Assembly: GCA_044224515.1 (NCBI GenBank)
Contig: JBGAKH010000006.1
Coordinates: 1 to 64,000, forward strand
Direction: 5' to 3'
DNA from: JBBATK01 sp044224515
Lineage (GTDB): Bacteria > Bacteroidota > Ignavibacteria > Kapaibacteriales > NICIL-2
Length of the DNA: 64,000 nt
In this document: positions 42,891 to 52,500 of the stretch, in pieces
Numbering within the stretch: position 1 is the stretch's first letter
How the letters are laid out: the number at the start of each line of letters is the position of its first letter
The notes under the pieces: generated by a model
The model's input: the letters and a program-made list of their open reading frames with translations, nothing else
Databases searched by the model: none
What the model was told of the DNA's origin: nothing
Made by a program: the position numbers and the translations under genes

Positions 42891-43127
42891 ATGAAAAAAG
42901 GTATTCATCCATCGTACAAAGAAGTAACTGTTGTCATGACAGACGGTTCCTCCTTTGTTACACGCTCCTGTTTCAAGGGTGAGAAGATGGTCTTGGAAAT
43001 TGATTCCAAGTCACACCCCTTCTTTACCGGCAAGCAAATGCTTGTTGACACGGCAGGTCGTGTAGATCGATTTAAGAAGCGCGCTGAGCGTTCAAAAGCT
43101 ATTAAAGAAAAAGGAGAAGCACGATAA
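42891..43127 (+). CDS. rpmE: 50S ribosomal protein bL31
   Basis: 78 residues beginning MKKGIHPSYKEVTVVMTDGS, with the conserved SHPFFTGKQ and GRVDRFKKR. The CxxC zinc ligands of classic bL31 are absent (VMTDG and DSKSH stand there), so this is the zinc-free form, useful when zinc is short. A C-terminal basic extension follows the core. Its stop overlaps the rpsR start (TAATG). The leader is A-rich without a Shine-Dalgarno sequence. Confidence 0.95.
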   Translation: MKKGIHPSYKEVTVVMTDGSSFVTRSCFKGEKMVLEIDSKSHPFFTGKQMLVDTAGRVDRFKKRAERSKAIKEKGEAR

Positions 43128-43420
43128 TGGCAATGCAAAAGAACACTAACGATATTCTGCAGCCGCCGATGGCAGCAGCGTCATCACCCTTCCGTAATCG
43201 TCAGCAAGTCGTGCGTCGCAAGACCAGCCCGATGAAGGAATCTCGTATTGTTGATTATCTCGATCACAAGTTCCTTTCGCGCTTCATCAATGACCAAGGT
43301 AAGATTTTGCCACGTCGTATTACCGGCTTGACAGCATTTCAACAGCGCGAAATTTCTCGCGCGGTGAAGTACGCTCGTCACCTAGCTCTCATTCCGTTCG
43401 TTGCTCAAGACACGAAGTAA
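43127..43420 (+). CDS. rpsR: 30S ribosomal protein bS18
   Basis: 97 residues. The conserved core is RIVDYLDHKFLSRFINDQGKIL, then PRRITGLTAFQQREISRAVKYARHLALIPF. A flexible N-terminal stretch of about 35 residues precedes it. bS18 sits on the 30S platform with bS6. Here it is not with rpsF, ssb or rplI, its common partners, but coupled by one overlapping base to rpmE, which suggests a lineage-specific operon. Confidence 0.96.
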   Translation: MAMQKNTNDILQPPMAAASSPFRNRQQVVRRKTSPMKESRIVDYLDHKFLSRFINDQGKILPRRITGLTAFQQREISRAVKYARHLALIPFVAQDTK

Positions 43421-43505
43421 GGAAAATCCGAAAATCCGATTGTCATGTAGACTTTTTCGTCAACACAGTTAAGGGCTCGCGACCGGATATCGAATCTTTA
43501 AGCGT

Positions 43506-43536
43506 AGGCCGCCCCGATGAGGGCGGTCTTTTTTTG
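43506..43536 (+). terminator. Rho-independent terminator after rpsR
   Basis: A 9-bp stem (AGGCCGCCC / GGGCGGTCT with one G-T pair), a 6-nt loop and a run of T residues, 86 bp past the stop. Confidence 0.92.
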
Positions 43537-45176
43537 TTTATACGGTAGCCACTCTCGCCTCTCAGAATTCCTGTTCCCTTAAGCAATGTATTCCTTGTGA
43601 TGTTCAGCGACTTCACTTCGGCGCTTCACAAATAGACCGGAGAGACTCTCCGATACCATTCGGAGATACTATAACGTGGATCCAATGTCTTTCACCCTGC
43701 ACTCTCGATCATTACCGCAATTCGAATGAATGATATCAAGTCTCGACATTAGACCCGGGCGGCTTTGCAGTAGCTACTAGTATTGGAGGAAGCGGGATTG
43801 GAAGAGATCTTAAGGGAAGCGAGCAACTGCTTAGCATTCTGAGACCTACATTTCAACCGAGCACAAATGTCGTAGAGTCGTCTTCTCGCTTCAAGGAGAG
43901 CGGCATGTACGGCCGGATAGTGATTCGCTAAGGACGAAGAGCGTAACAGCTCACAACACTCGATTAAAGCAAAGAGAGCAGTTTTACTACGCACAGAAGT
44001 GTGAGGAGTAAAGCGATAGGTCAGGTGCTCGATTCCCCTGATGCTTAAATCCAATGGAATGGGCGTCAACGGACCACAACCTTAGTCGTGCAGGATGAGT
44101 TAGGCGTTGTCGGCAGGCGGCCGTAATCGATCACTATCTGTCCGAGCTTGCGCAAGGCGAAGAAGGCGTATGGTGATGTTATTCGCTGTATTTGCCTGCC
44201 ATATGTTCTGTGTGCCTGAGCAATCCTCTAATAGCAGAAGCTTAAGCATACAACAGCACGCCTATTGAAGTCTTCTTCGCAGATATCGATTCTGGTAGCG
44301 CAACTGTTTCAAGACTTGAGGCCTGAATAGTCCTGATTCTTGTTTGCAGAAGTGAAGGTCTTAGATTGAAGATCCGGCGCCAACCGAATCGCAACCTGCT
44401 CAACACCTTTTTCCGCTCATTGTTGAGCCATTGTTCATTGAACGTGGTTGGGAAATGAAGACGCTTGGTGGGTCTCATACAGGTTATCTAGACAAAGCTC
44501 AGTGGGCTATTGTACTCACGAACATAGGTCGGTTCTGCCACACGAAATTACCAAGCATGCACTTCGCTTTTCGTTGCGACTGAGCGGAGATGGTGCAGTT
44601 GGGCACTCCTGAAAAGGCGCTTCAATTTCAGGTCCGATCGACCGGAGACAATTGCTCGAAAAACTACAGTGCCCGGAGGCGCGACTTGGTTGGAATTCGA
44701 CTGTCCGCGGACTAGCTCATGAATCAAAGCCTGAAGATGCCCGAGGAACAATTGTTCGGTGCACTTGGAGTCAAAGGCTTGCAAAATGCTGAGAGCTGTA
44801 TTGTAGGATCTCCGTATGTGCCTTGTTGAAAGGCGCATGAACACTAGCGTTCAGCGTTGTAGCGGAGAGCGGAGTGTATAGTTTCAATGACACAGTACGT
44901 GCGACAATACGTGCATGACAGACAAGTTTCCCACACTCAGTCTGATGTTCGCTCTCACCAATGGAATATGCAAGTGGAATATTTTGTCGAATGAAAATTT
45001 TCTTCTTTGTGAGCTTGCGTCCAACACTGAAATTTGTGCGCACGTATAACCTGCTACAGTGAGTATTTCTTATGGATGAGTTTAGCCTTTGTTAGTCAGG
45101 GGATAATCGTTGACCCATCCTGCATTCTTGAGATACCCGCTTTCCACGACAGTATATCAAAACGAAGAGGTGAACA
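43537..45176. other. 1.6-kb apparently non-coding region upstream of dnaA
   Basis: No recognisable gene. Several minus-strand frames of 78-106 codons (43749-44069, 44242-44478, 44548-44844, 44771-45043) have no known motifs, weak starts and no clear ribosome sites; they may be noise or remnants. As the flank of dnaA this is one place to look for oriC. However, I find only a poor DnaA-box-like site (TTTCCCACA, 44927-44935, one mismatch), no cluster of boxes, and no marked AT-rich element by eye. Confidence 0.4.
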
Positions 45177-46676
45177 TTGGCTAAGAAAGCTAATGAGTTG
45201 CACTTGTTTCCGCAAGCGCAGCAACAGATATCCACGCAAAAGAAATCAACAACTCGGAAAGAAGCTATGGGGGAGTTAACCGAGCTTGAGGTGTTGTGGC
45301 GTCGTTGTTTAGATATTATTCGCGACAACATTTCGACACAAGTCTACAAGACTTGGTTTGAACCTATTCGGGTTCTGAGTTTTGAGGATGATGAAGTCAC
45401 CATTCAGGTTCCCAGCCAATTCTACTACGAGTGGTTGGAAGATCACTACAACACGCTCATTCAAAAGTGCGTGCTTCAAGTTTTTGGTGCGGATGTCAGC
45501 TTGAAGTATCAGGTTGTCATTGACAACACCAAGGAGTCGTTGGAGCAGAGGACCATCACCTTGCCCGGCATGCGAAACTCAGGTCATACGCCCATTCAAT
45601 CGAAGCTCCCTTTCGTTCCGGCATCGCCGAACCAAGGTACCTTCGCCAGCTACCTGAACCCTCGGTATACCTTTGATAACTTCATATCCGGCGAAAGCAA
45701 CCAGTTGGCCTTTTCCGCGTCGCTGGCTGTTACGGAAAATCCCGGCAAGACCCGATTCAATCCCTTAGTAATCTATGGTAACACCGGCTTAGGAAAAACG
45801 CACCTTATCCAGGCAATCGGCAATAGAATTCTTGAGAAGAACAAACGAGCCCGCGTCTTGTACACTACCAGTGAGAGATTCACTATGGAGTACGTGAGCG
45901 CGTTACAAACACATAAATTCAGCGAGTTCACGGCCTATTATCGCAGTATGGACGTCCTGATTGTCGACGACATTCAATTCTTCTCGGGTAAAGAGAAGAC
46001 ACAGGACAATTTCTTCCATACGTTTAACGCGCTGCATCAAGCAGGAAAGCAAATCATCCTTACGAGCGATGTTCCTCCTAAGGAATTGAAGGACATTGAT
46101 GCACGCTTGATTTCGCGTTTTCAATGGGGTTTGACAGCTGATATCCAGGCTCCGGATTTTGAGATGCGCCTCGCCATTGTCAATAAGAAGAGCGCGGATG
46201 AAGGTCTTATGCTTCCTCCGGATGTTGCAGAGTACATTGCACGCCACGTCAATTCTAGCATTCGACACATTGAAGGCTGTTTGATTAGTCTCTTTGCCAA
46301 AGTATCGTTGGATCGCCGTGAGATAAGCACTGAACTTGTGAAAGAAGTTGTGCACTCCGTGATCGGTGAGTCACGTCAGCGTCCGCTTTCCATGGAAGAC
46401 ATCAAAACCGTAGTATCCTCGTACTACAACCTTCCGGTTGAACTCTTAGCAGGCAAAACGCGTAAACATGAAATCGTGTTGGCTCGCCAAGTAGCTATGT
46501 ACCTTGCAAAGCAGATGACCAATTTGTCACTCAAATCCATTGGTTCATTCTTTGGTGGACGTGATCATACAACGGTTCTTCACTCGATACAGATGATTGA
46601 GAACTATTTCGACACTGATAAGACCGTCTCTCAATCTGTTGAACACCTCCAGCGCAAACTTTCGCGCGAGTACTAA
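45177..46676 (+). CDS. dnaA: Chromosomal replication initiator protein DnaA
   Basis: 499 residues from a TTG with a fair AGAGG site before it; ATG 45267 would give a 469-residue form that also begins before domain I. Domain I (LWRRCLDIIRDNIS, then VYKTWFEPI), a short linker, then the AAA+ domain: Walker A GNTGLGKT (201-208), Walker B DVLIVDDIQF, sensor and arginine-finger region RLISRFQWGL. Domain IV ends with the DnaA signature around GGRDHTTVLHSI. It initiates replication by melting oriC. It is not next to dnaN, recF or gyrB. Confidence 0.97.
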   Translation: MAKKANELHLFPQAQQQISTQKKSTTRKEAMGELTELEVLWRRCLDIIRDNISTQVYKTWFEPIRVLSFEDDEVTIQVPSQFYYEWLEDHYNTLIQKCVLQVFGADVSLKYQVVIDNTKESLEQRTITLPGMRNSGHTPIQSKLPFVPASPNQGTFASYLNPRYTFDNFISGESNQLAFSASLAVTENPGKTRFNPLVIYGNTGLGKTHLIQAIGNRILEKNKRARVLYTTSERFTMEYVSALQTHKFSEFTAYYRSMDVLIVDDIQFFSGKEKTQDNFFHTFNALHQAGKQIILTSDVPPKELKDIDARLISRFQWGLTADIQAPDFEMRLAIVNKKSADEGLMLPPDVAEYIARHVNSSIRHIEGCLISLFAKVSLDRREISTELVKEVVHSVIGESRQRPLSMEDIKTVVSSYYNLPVELLAGKTRKHEIVLARQVAMYLAKQMTNLSLKSIGSFFGGRDHTTVLHSIQMIENYFDTDKTVSQSVEHLQRKLSREY

Positions 46677-46716
46677 AGCTCAAAACCCAGCTTCGTTGGT
46701 TCCGCACAAACGATCG

Positions 46717-46747
46717 ACAGCCACTTTGCTTGCAGAGTGGCTGTTTT
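46717..46747 (+). terminator. Terminator of dnaA
   Basis: A 9-bp perfect stem (ACAGCCACT / AGTGGCTGT) with a 10-nt loop and a short T run, 41 bp after the stop. Confidence 0.75.
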
Positions 46748-47301
46748 AGTTTGTGCAGCAGTGCGGGCCCAATACTCAAACCGGCTGCCCTAGCATGCTG
46801 TATCGCCGAAGAATGCCTCTCCGCTATTCTGTGGACCCGATCTTGAGTCTGTGATTACCGGTCTTGCTGCCACTCTGGCTACGTAGAGGGTGCACCACAA
46901 GTGTTCTGAATGTAAAGGAGAGTCTGGACAGCAATGTCGAGTAACGCCAAGTTTACATTGAAAATTCAAGATGTTGCGATGCTGCATCAACGACGGTTGT
47001 GCTGACTTCGGTCAATGGAGCTTGCTAGTGTCGCGTGGTGTGTGTAAGGAGGTGTCTCTGTGCGTTTTACCACTCAAGCCACTCGGGTAGATATCCTGGA
47101 GTGTGAGTGGGTACCGCGGCATTGCAAAGCTGCCGTCCGACACTGAGACCAAGAAGGATCAACAAGAAGAGGGAAATGACAGGTGTCGTAAAGGGCTTAC
47201 TATTATCATGCGGGGCCGGAGGCCCCGCATGAAGAAGAACTACCGCAAGAGCTTGGCTTGCCTCAAGGGACCATGCCGAGCTTAAACCTACGCCTTGTCG
47301 A
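46748..47301. other. Convergent intergenic region between dnaA and ftsH, with GC hairpin
   Basis: 554 bp with no gene seen. A perfect 11-bp inverted repeat, CATGCGGGGCC (47207-47217) and GGCCCCGCATG (47221-47231), lies 71 bp behind the ftsH stop, with a 3-nt loop and no T tract on either side. Confidence 0.5.
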
Positions 47302-49305
47302 CTACTCGCGTGGAGGATCGATGCCTGCGCGAGAGATTTCAGATTCGAAGCTAGGAGGTGTAGCCGGCATGGATGTCGCTTCACCCGGGCTTAACTCCTC
47401 ACCACGTATCAACGCGTCGAGTTGTTCGGAATCAAGAGTTTCGCGCTCAACGAGTTTAATGGAAAGGCGATGGAGCAGCTCCATATGATCGCGAAGCAGT
47501 TGCTCGGTTTCGTCGGCAAGAGTTTGAAGCGTTTTGGAAACTTCTTCGTCGATCAGCTGAGCAACCTGCTCACTGTATTCGCGTGTATGTCCGTAGTCCC
47601 GACCAAGAAATACTTCGCCACCGGACGACGATGCATAATTCACCGGTCCGATACGCTCATTCATACCCCATTCGCGAATCATTTTACGCGTGAGTTGAGT
47701 AGCGCGTTCGAGGTCGTTGGATGCACCCGTGGTGTATTGGTTGAAGACGATTTTCTCGGCTGCGCGACCGGCGAGCAGACACTTAATGCGAGTTTCGATG
47801 TACTCTTTAGACATGGTGTGCACATCTTCCTTTGGTAAGTACGATGTTACACCCAATGCAGGACCACGAGGGATGATACTCACCTTATGGACCGGATCGC
47901 TATGGGGTAGAAGCTTACCTGCGAGGGCGTGGCCCATTTCGTGATATGCCGTCGTTTTCTTTTCTTGATCGCTAAGGACCATACTCTTCCGTTCGACGCC
48001 CATGAGCATCTTATCTTTTGCTTGCTCAAAGTCGATCATCGAAACGGAGTTACTATTGCGTCGAGCTGCGAAGAGGGCTGCCTCGTTGACCAAATTTGCC
48101 AAGTCGGCACCGCTTGCGCCCGGAGTACCACGGGCTATGACGTTCAAGTTCACGTCGCTGCCCAAGGGGATATTTCGCGTATGAACACGCAAAATGCCCT
48201 CGCGACCTTTTACATCCGGTCGATCGACAACGATATGGCGATCAAAGCGACCCGGTCGGAGGAGGGCAGGGTCAAGAACATCAGCACGGTTAGTCGCAGC
48301 GATAATAATGACACCGTTGTTCACTTCGAATCCGTCCATCTCGACCAGCAGCTGGTTTAACGTCTGCTCGCGCTCATCGTGTCCACCACCCAAGCCTGCG
48401 CCTCGGTGACGACCAACGGCATCAATTTCATCGATAAACACGATACACGGAGCATTGCGTTTGGCTTGATCGAAAAGATCGCGAACACGACTTGCTCCCA
48501 CGCCGACGAACATTTCAACAAAGTCAGCTCCGGAAATTGAGAAGAAGGGAACATTGGCTTCACCGGAAACAGCTCGAGCCAACAGAGTTTTACCGGTACC
48601 GGGAGGTCCGAGAAGCAGTACGCCTTTTGGAATTTTTCCGCCTAGACGTTGAAATTTTTGGGGTTCCTTCAAAAAGTCGACGACTTCCTGCAGCTCGAAC
48701 TTTGCTTCTTCCGCACCGGCGACATCGATGAAGGTTGTACGCTTTTGCGAATCTGTGGACATGCGCGTGCGAGCTTTGCCAAAGGAAAATATGTTTCGCG
48801 GGCCGTTTTGTCCGCCGCCTTGCATCCGTCGCATCATTACGATGAAGATGATCGGAACACTTATCCACATGAGTATAGTAAGTGCGGTTCCCAGCCAGGT
48901 GTTATCGCTTTGCTTGTACTGCCAGCTAATGCCGTGCGCTGCCCACATTTCTTCAGATTTGGAATCCACAACACCAAGCGTCGTGATAAAGTACTGAACG
49001 CTGTGCTGTTTGCCGTCGCTGGTGCTAACCATTTGAGGCGTCTTGAGTTCGCCTTGGAACTCGAAGTCGTTGAGATTACTTTTGGTAATGGTTGCAGATG
49101 CAATGGCATCTTCGCGCAGAAGGCGGATGTATTCAGAGTAGCTAACCGAGAAAGCCTGATGAGTGGTTTGGGCAACGAACATATATCCCAAAGCAACGGC
49201 TACGATGATAACCACCCAGATTAAGACTGATCGAACTACTTTGCCGACTTGTGAGTCGTCGTCGTTGTTCAGCGGGGGACGTTGAGGTGTGTTTTTGGTG
49301 CTCAT
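47302..49305 (-). CDS. ftsH: ATP-dependent zinc metalloprotease FtsH
   Basis: 667 residues. Two transmembrane helices (about 25-46 and 138-158) flank a periplasmic domain. The AAA domain has Walker A GPPGTGKT (233-240), Walker B IVFIDEIDAVG and the SRH region. The zinc site is His455-Glu456-x-x-His459 in AYHEMGHALAG. The C-terminal tail is Pro/Ser/Glu-rich. FtsH hexamers extract and degrade membrane proteins and some soluble regulators at the inner membrane. Monocistronic, divergent from the second giant gene. Confidence 0.97.
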   Translation of the reverse strand: MSTKNTPQRPPLNNDDDSQVGKVVRSVLIWVVIIVAVALGYMFVAQTTHQAFSVSYSEYIRLLREDAIASATITKSNLNDFEFQGELKTPQMVSTSDGKQHSVQYFITTLGVVDSKSEEMWAAHGISWQYKQSDNTWLGTALTILMWISVPIIFIVMMRRMQGGGQNGPRNIFSFGKARTRMSTDSQKRTTFIDVAGAEEAKFELQEVVDFLKEPQKFQRLGGKIPKGVLLLGPPGTGKTLLARAVSGEANVPFFSISGADFVEMFVGVGASRVRDLFDQAKRNAPCIVFIDEIDAVGRHRGAGLGGGHDEREQTLNQLLVEMDGFEVNNGVIIIAATNRADVLDPALLRPGRFDRHIVVDRPDVKGREGILRVHTRNIPLGSDVNLNVIARGTPGASGADLANLVNEAALFAARRNSNSVSMIDFEQAKDKMLMGVERKSMVLSDQEKKTTAYHEMGHALAGKLLPHSDPVHKVSIIPRGPALGVTSYLPKEDVHTMSKEYIETRIKCLLAGRAAEKIVFNQYTTGASNDLERATQLTRKMIREWGMNERIGPVNYASSSGGEVFLGRDYGHTREYSEQVAQLIDEEVSKTLQTLADETEQLLRDHMELLHRLSIKLVERETLDSEQLDALIRGEELSPGEATSMPATPPSFESEISRAGIDPPRE

Positions 49306-49583
49306 GAATAGTGAAATTTGAGACGAATCAGCGGTTCATTTTTGGTCTGGGACGGACGTAGACTCAAGTTGGTGTAAGGACTTGAAAATTTTCTACACAC
49401 AACGATCTGTTCTCTCCCCTTGAGTTTGCTTTTAGAACTTTTCGTCTGTAATTTACACAAACCAGATCTATCGAGGCGCTGTCGTTTTTGTCTTCTTTCA
49501 CCTTGGTCAGGGATCCAAGGTGCATTGCGCTTCGAGTACATGAAAAAAGACATTCGTACATTATTAACTTTCATGGGGATAGC

Positions 49584-52500
49584 ATGAACCGGACTGTTTT
49601 TGCATATGTTCTTATATGCATGACGCTGATCGCGAGTTCCGCAAGTTTTTCGCAGTCAATTTCAACGACTGCATTTTCAAACACAACGTCGACCTATACT
49701 ACGATCATCGGTCAGGGTGGTACTACGTTGATATTTGACAGTGGGTCGTCAAGCGACAATGACGATGACTACTACTCGGGAATACCGATTGGGTTTACCT
49801 TCAACTACTTGGGAGGTAGTTACACAACGGTAGACTGCAATGCTAACGGATTTGCACTATTGGGAGGATCTTCCGTAAGCGGCAACTCTTGGACACCCGA
49901 CATCAGTGGCTCTTCCGGATCAAGTGGCCGCCCTGTGCTTGCCCCGTTCTGGTCTGACCTTGAGCTACTTTCCGGTTCCGGTGGAACCAATCTTGGTTAC
50001 ACTATGACCGGAACAGCACCTAATCGAGTATTTACCTTGGAATGGAACAAGGTAGAGTGGACGTACTTATCAGGTGTGTTGTCCTTTTCATTCCAGATCA
50101 AGCTGTATGAGAACAACGGTGCCGTTGAATATTGCTACAATCAAGAAGACATTCAGTCCAGTACCCAGAACCTTGCGATAGGCATTAGTTCAAGCGCAAC
50201 CGGAAGTGGTTCCTTCCTGACCTTAGTTGATAATAACTTCAACACTGTCAGTAACACAAACGCTTTCCTGCCAACCATGCGTCCGGCCTCAAACACGAAG
50301 TTTACGTTTGTACAGTTTTCTACATTGTTGACATCGCCGTCCGGTTTCAGTGCAACAAACGTTACACCGGGTGGAATGACGCTGAATTTTACGAACAACG
50401 CCTCATCGGCAAACTCCGCGGCCATTTTCTACTCAACGGATAACACGAACTTCAGTCAGGTAGGAAGCGTTGCTTTAAGTGGAACGGGGGCATATTCTTA
50501 CGCGCTTTCGGGTCTCTCCTCCGGAACAACCTACTATTTCCGCATCTACGCGATGGAAACCGGCGGAACAAGTTCTGCCCTTACAGGTACTCAGGCGACA
50601 CCTGTTCAGCCTCTGTCAGGCACACGGACCATTCCTAGCACAAACTATCCCAACATCAAGACAGCTATCGATAGCATGGCAGTCTTCGGAATCAATGGCC
50701 CATTAACTTTTGAACTAAGTGCTACGTACAACTCTTCCGTTGAACCGACTTGGCCTTTGACATTCGTTCCGGTAAGTGGAGCCTCTGCGACAAATGTAAT
50801 CACTATTCGTCCGGCCAGCGGTGCGACAAATCTTTCGATTTCGAAATCGAATGCCACCGGACTCATTCTCTTGAATGGTATTGACTATTTCGTGATTGAC
50901 GGTCGTCCCGGTGGTACCGGTACCACTAGCCAGTTATTATTGGAAAACACCTATGTAGGTTCGACCTTCACTGTGAAGTTCATCGCAGATGCTACATACA
51001 ACACCGTGCGTTATTGTTCGATACGCTCAGCCAACACATCAACCTCTTCAGGAAACATATTTTTCTCAACGCCAACAGTTACCGGAAACAACTACAACAC
51101 AGTGTCAAACAATGACATCCGAGAGGCAACGGGCGGCGGTCTGCAAGCTATAGGTATTTATAGCTTAGGAACTTCATCAGTTCCATCCCACCATAACAAT
51201 GTAACGAATAACAACATTTTCAACTTTGGTGGAACGAGCAGTACGTATGGTATGTACTCGTCATCCGGTTATTATCATACTTGGACCATAACGGGCAACA
51301 GTTTTTATCAAACCGCCGCTCGAACATTATCAGGTACTCACGGTTTTATCTACAATTCTGAAACCGGAACGAACACGGGTATTAATAACGTGGTTACCGG
51401 CAACTATTTTGGAGGTTCAGCGCCGAATTGCGGTGGTTCTGCGATGACGGCTACAACCTCGAGCACATTCTACGGGATCTACATGCCTGGCTCTACTGCT
51501 ACTTATGGTACGAAAACCATTAGTGGGAATGTGTTGACAAACATGAGCATTACTTCGAGTACATCAGTTTATTTCATCTACGCATATTACAATGAGAACA
51601 CCTACACGAATAACGTTATAGGTAGTGCGTCTCAGACCGGGGCAATAACCATTACCAATAGTGGCACTTCCTCGATGACCGTCTACGGTATCTATGGTTA
51701 TCCCTATCAAACCTTAAGTGAGAACATGGTTCTTAGCGGTAATACGGTAGGAGGAATTACCATGAACACAAGTTCCACCGGTAGTTTCAATTTTTATGGT
51801 CTCTACTGGGCAAGTAGTTTTCAGAATTCGAATTCTGTGATGGATAACAACCTGGTGGGAAGCACCAGTGTAGCGAATTCCATTAATGCTGCTGCAAGTG
51901 GAAGTACTGTTGCACAGACTGTTCGCGGTATTTACTTGGCGAGCTCGACCGGAAGCGCTGCTCTTACCGTTTCAAACAACACGGTAGCTAACATGAACAA
52001 CGCGAGCACCTATGCCACCAGCGGGGGTTCGTACATCCACGGCATTTATGGCAGCACGGGTATTCACAGTTTTATCGGAAACTCTATCTACAATCTGTCG
52101 AATTCTGCAGGCAACGCCAGCAGTACGAATACGACGATGTCGGTCGTGGGTATTATGGAGGGTTCTACGACCGCACCTTCGGGTCCGAATGGACACGTCG
52201 TTAGAGGTAATAAAATTTACAATCTCGTAAATGCGAATACTGCTACGGCAAGTATCTGGGTTGTTGGTTTGAGCTTGAATGCTCCAACCGGTGCTGTGTA
52301 TAATCAAGTCAACAACAACTTTATACACAGTTTGAACAGCCAAAGTTCGACGACGTCAGTCTTTGTGGGGATGTTGACCTATTCTTCGCCAATGCGTATC
52401 TACAACAACATGATCAGAATTGGCGTGGACGCGAGTGGAAACAGCGTAAGCGGTTCCGTAAGTATGTACGGATTGTACAAGAACGGCACCTATCCTGCCA

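Noticed and set aside
43749..44069. Minus-strand 106-codon frame upstream of dnaA
   Set aside because: It uses a TTG start with no ribosome site and matches no family I know. The helical middle (ALIECCELLRSSS) is slightly protein-like, so it is left open within the intergenic entry and not called a gene.
44242..45043. Three further minus-strand frames (78-98 codons) upstream of dnaA
   Set aside because: They overlap or follow one another in different frames, are basic and low in conserved pattern, and have no clear starts.
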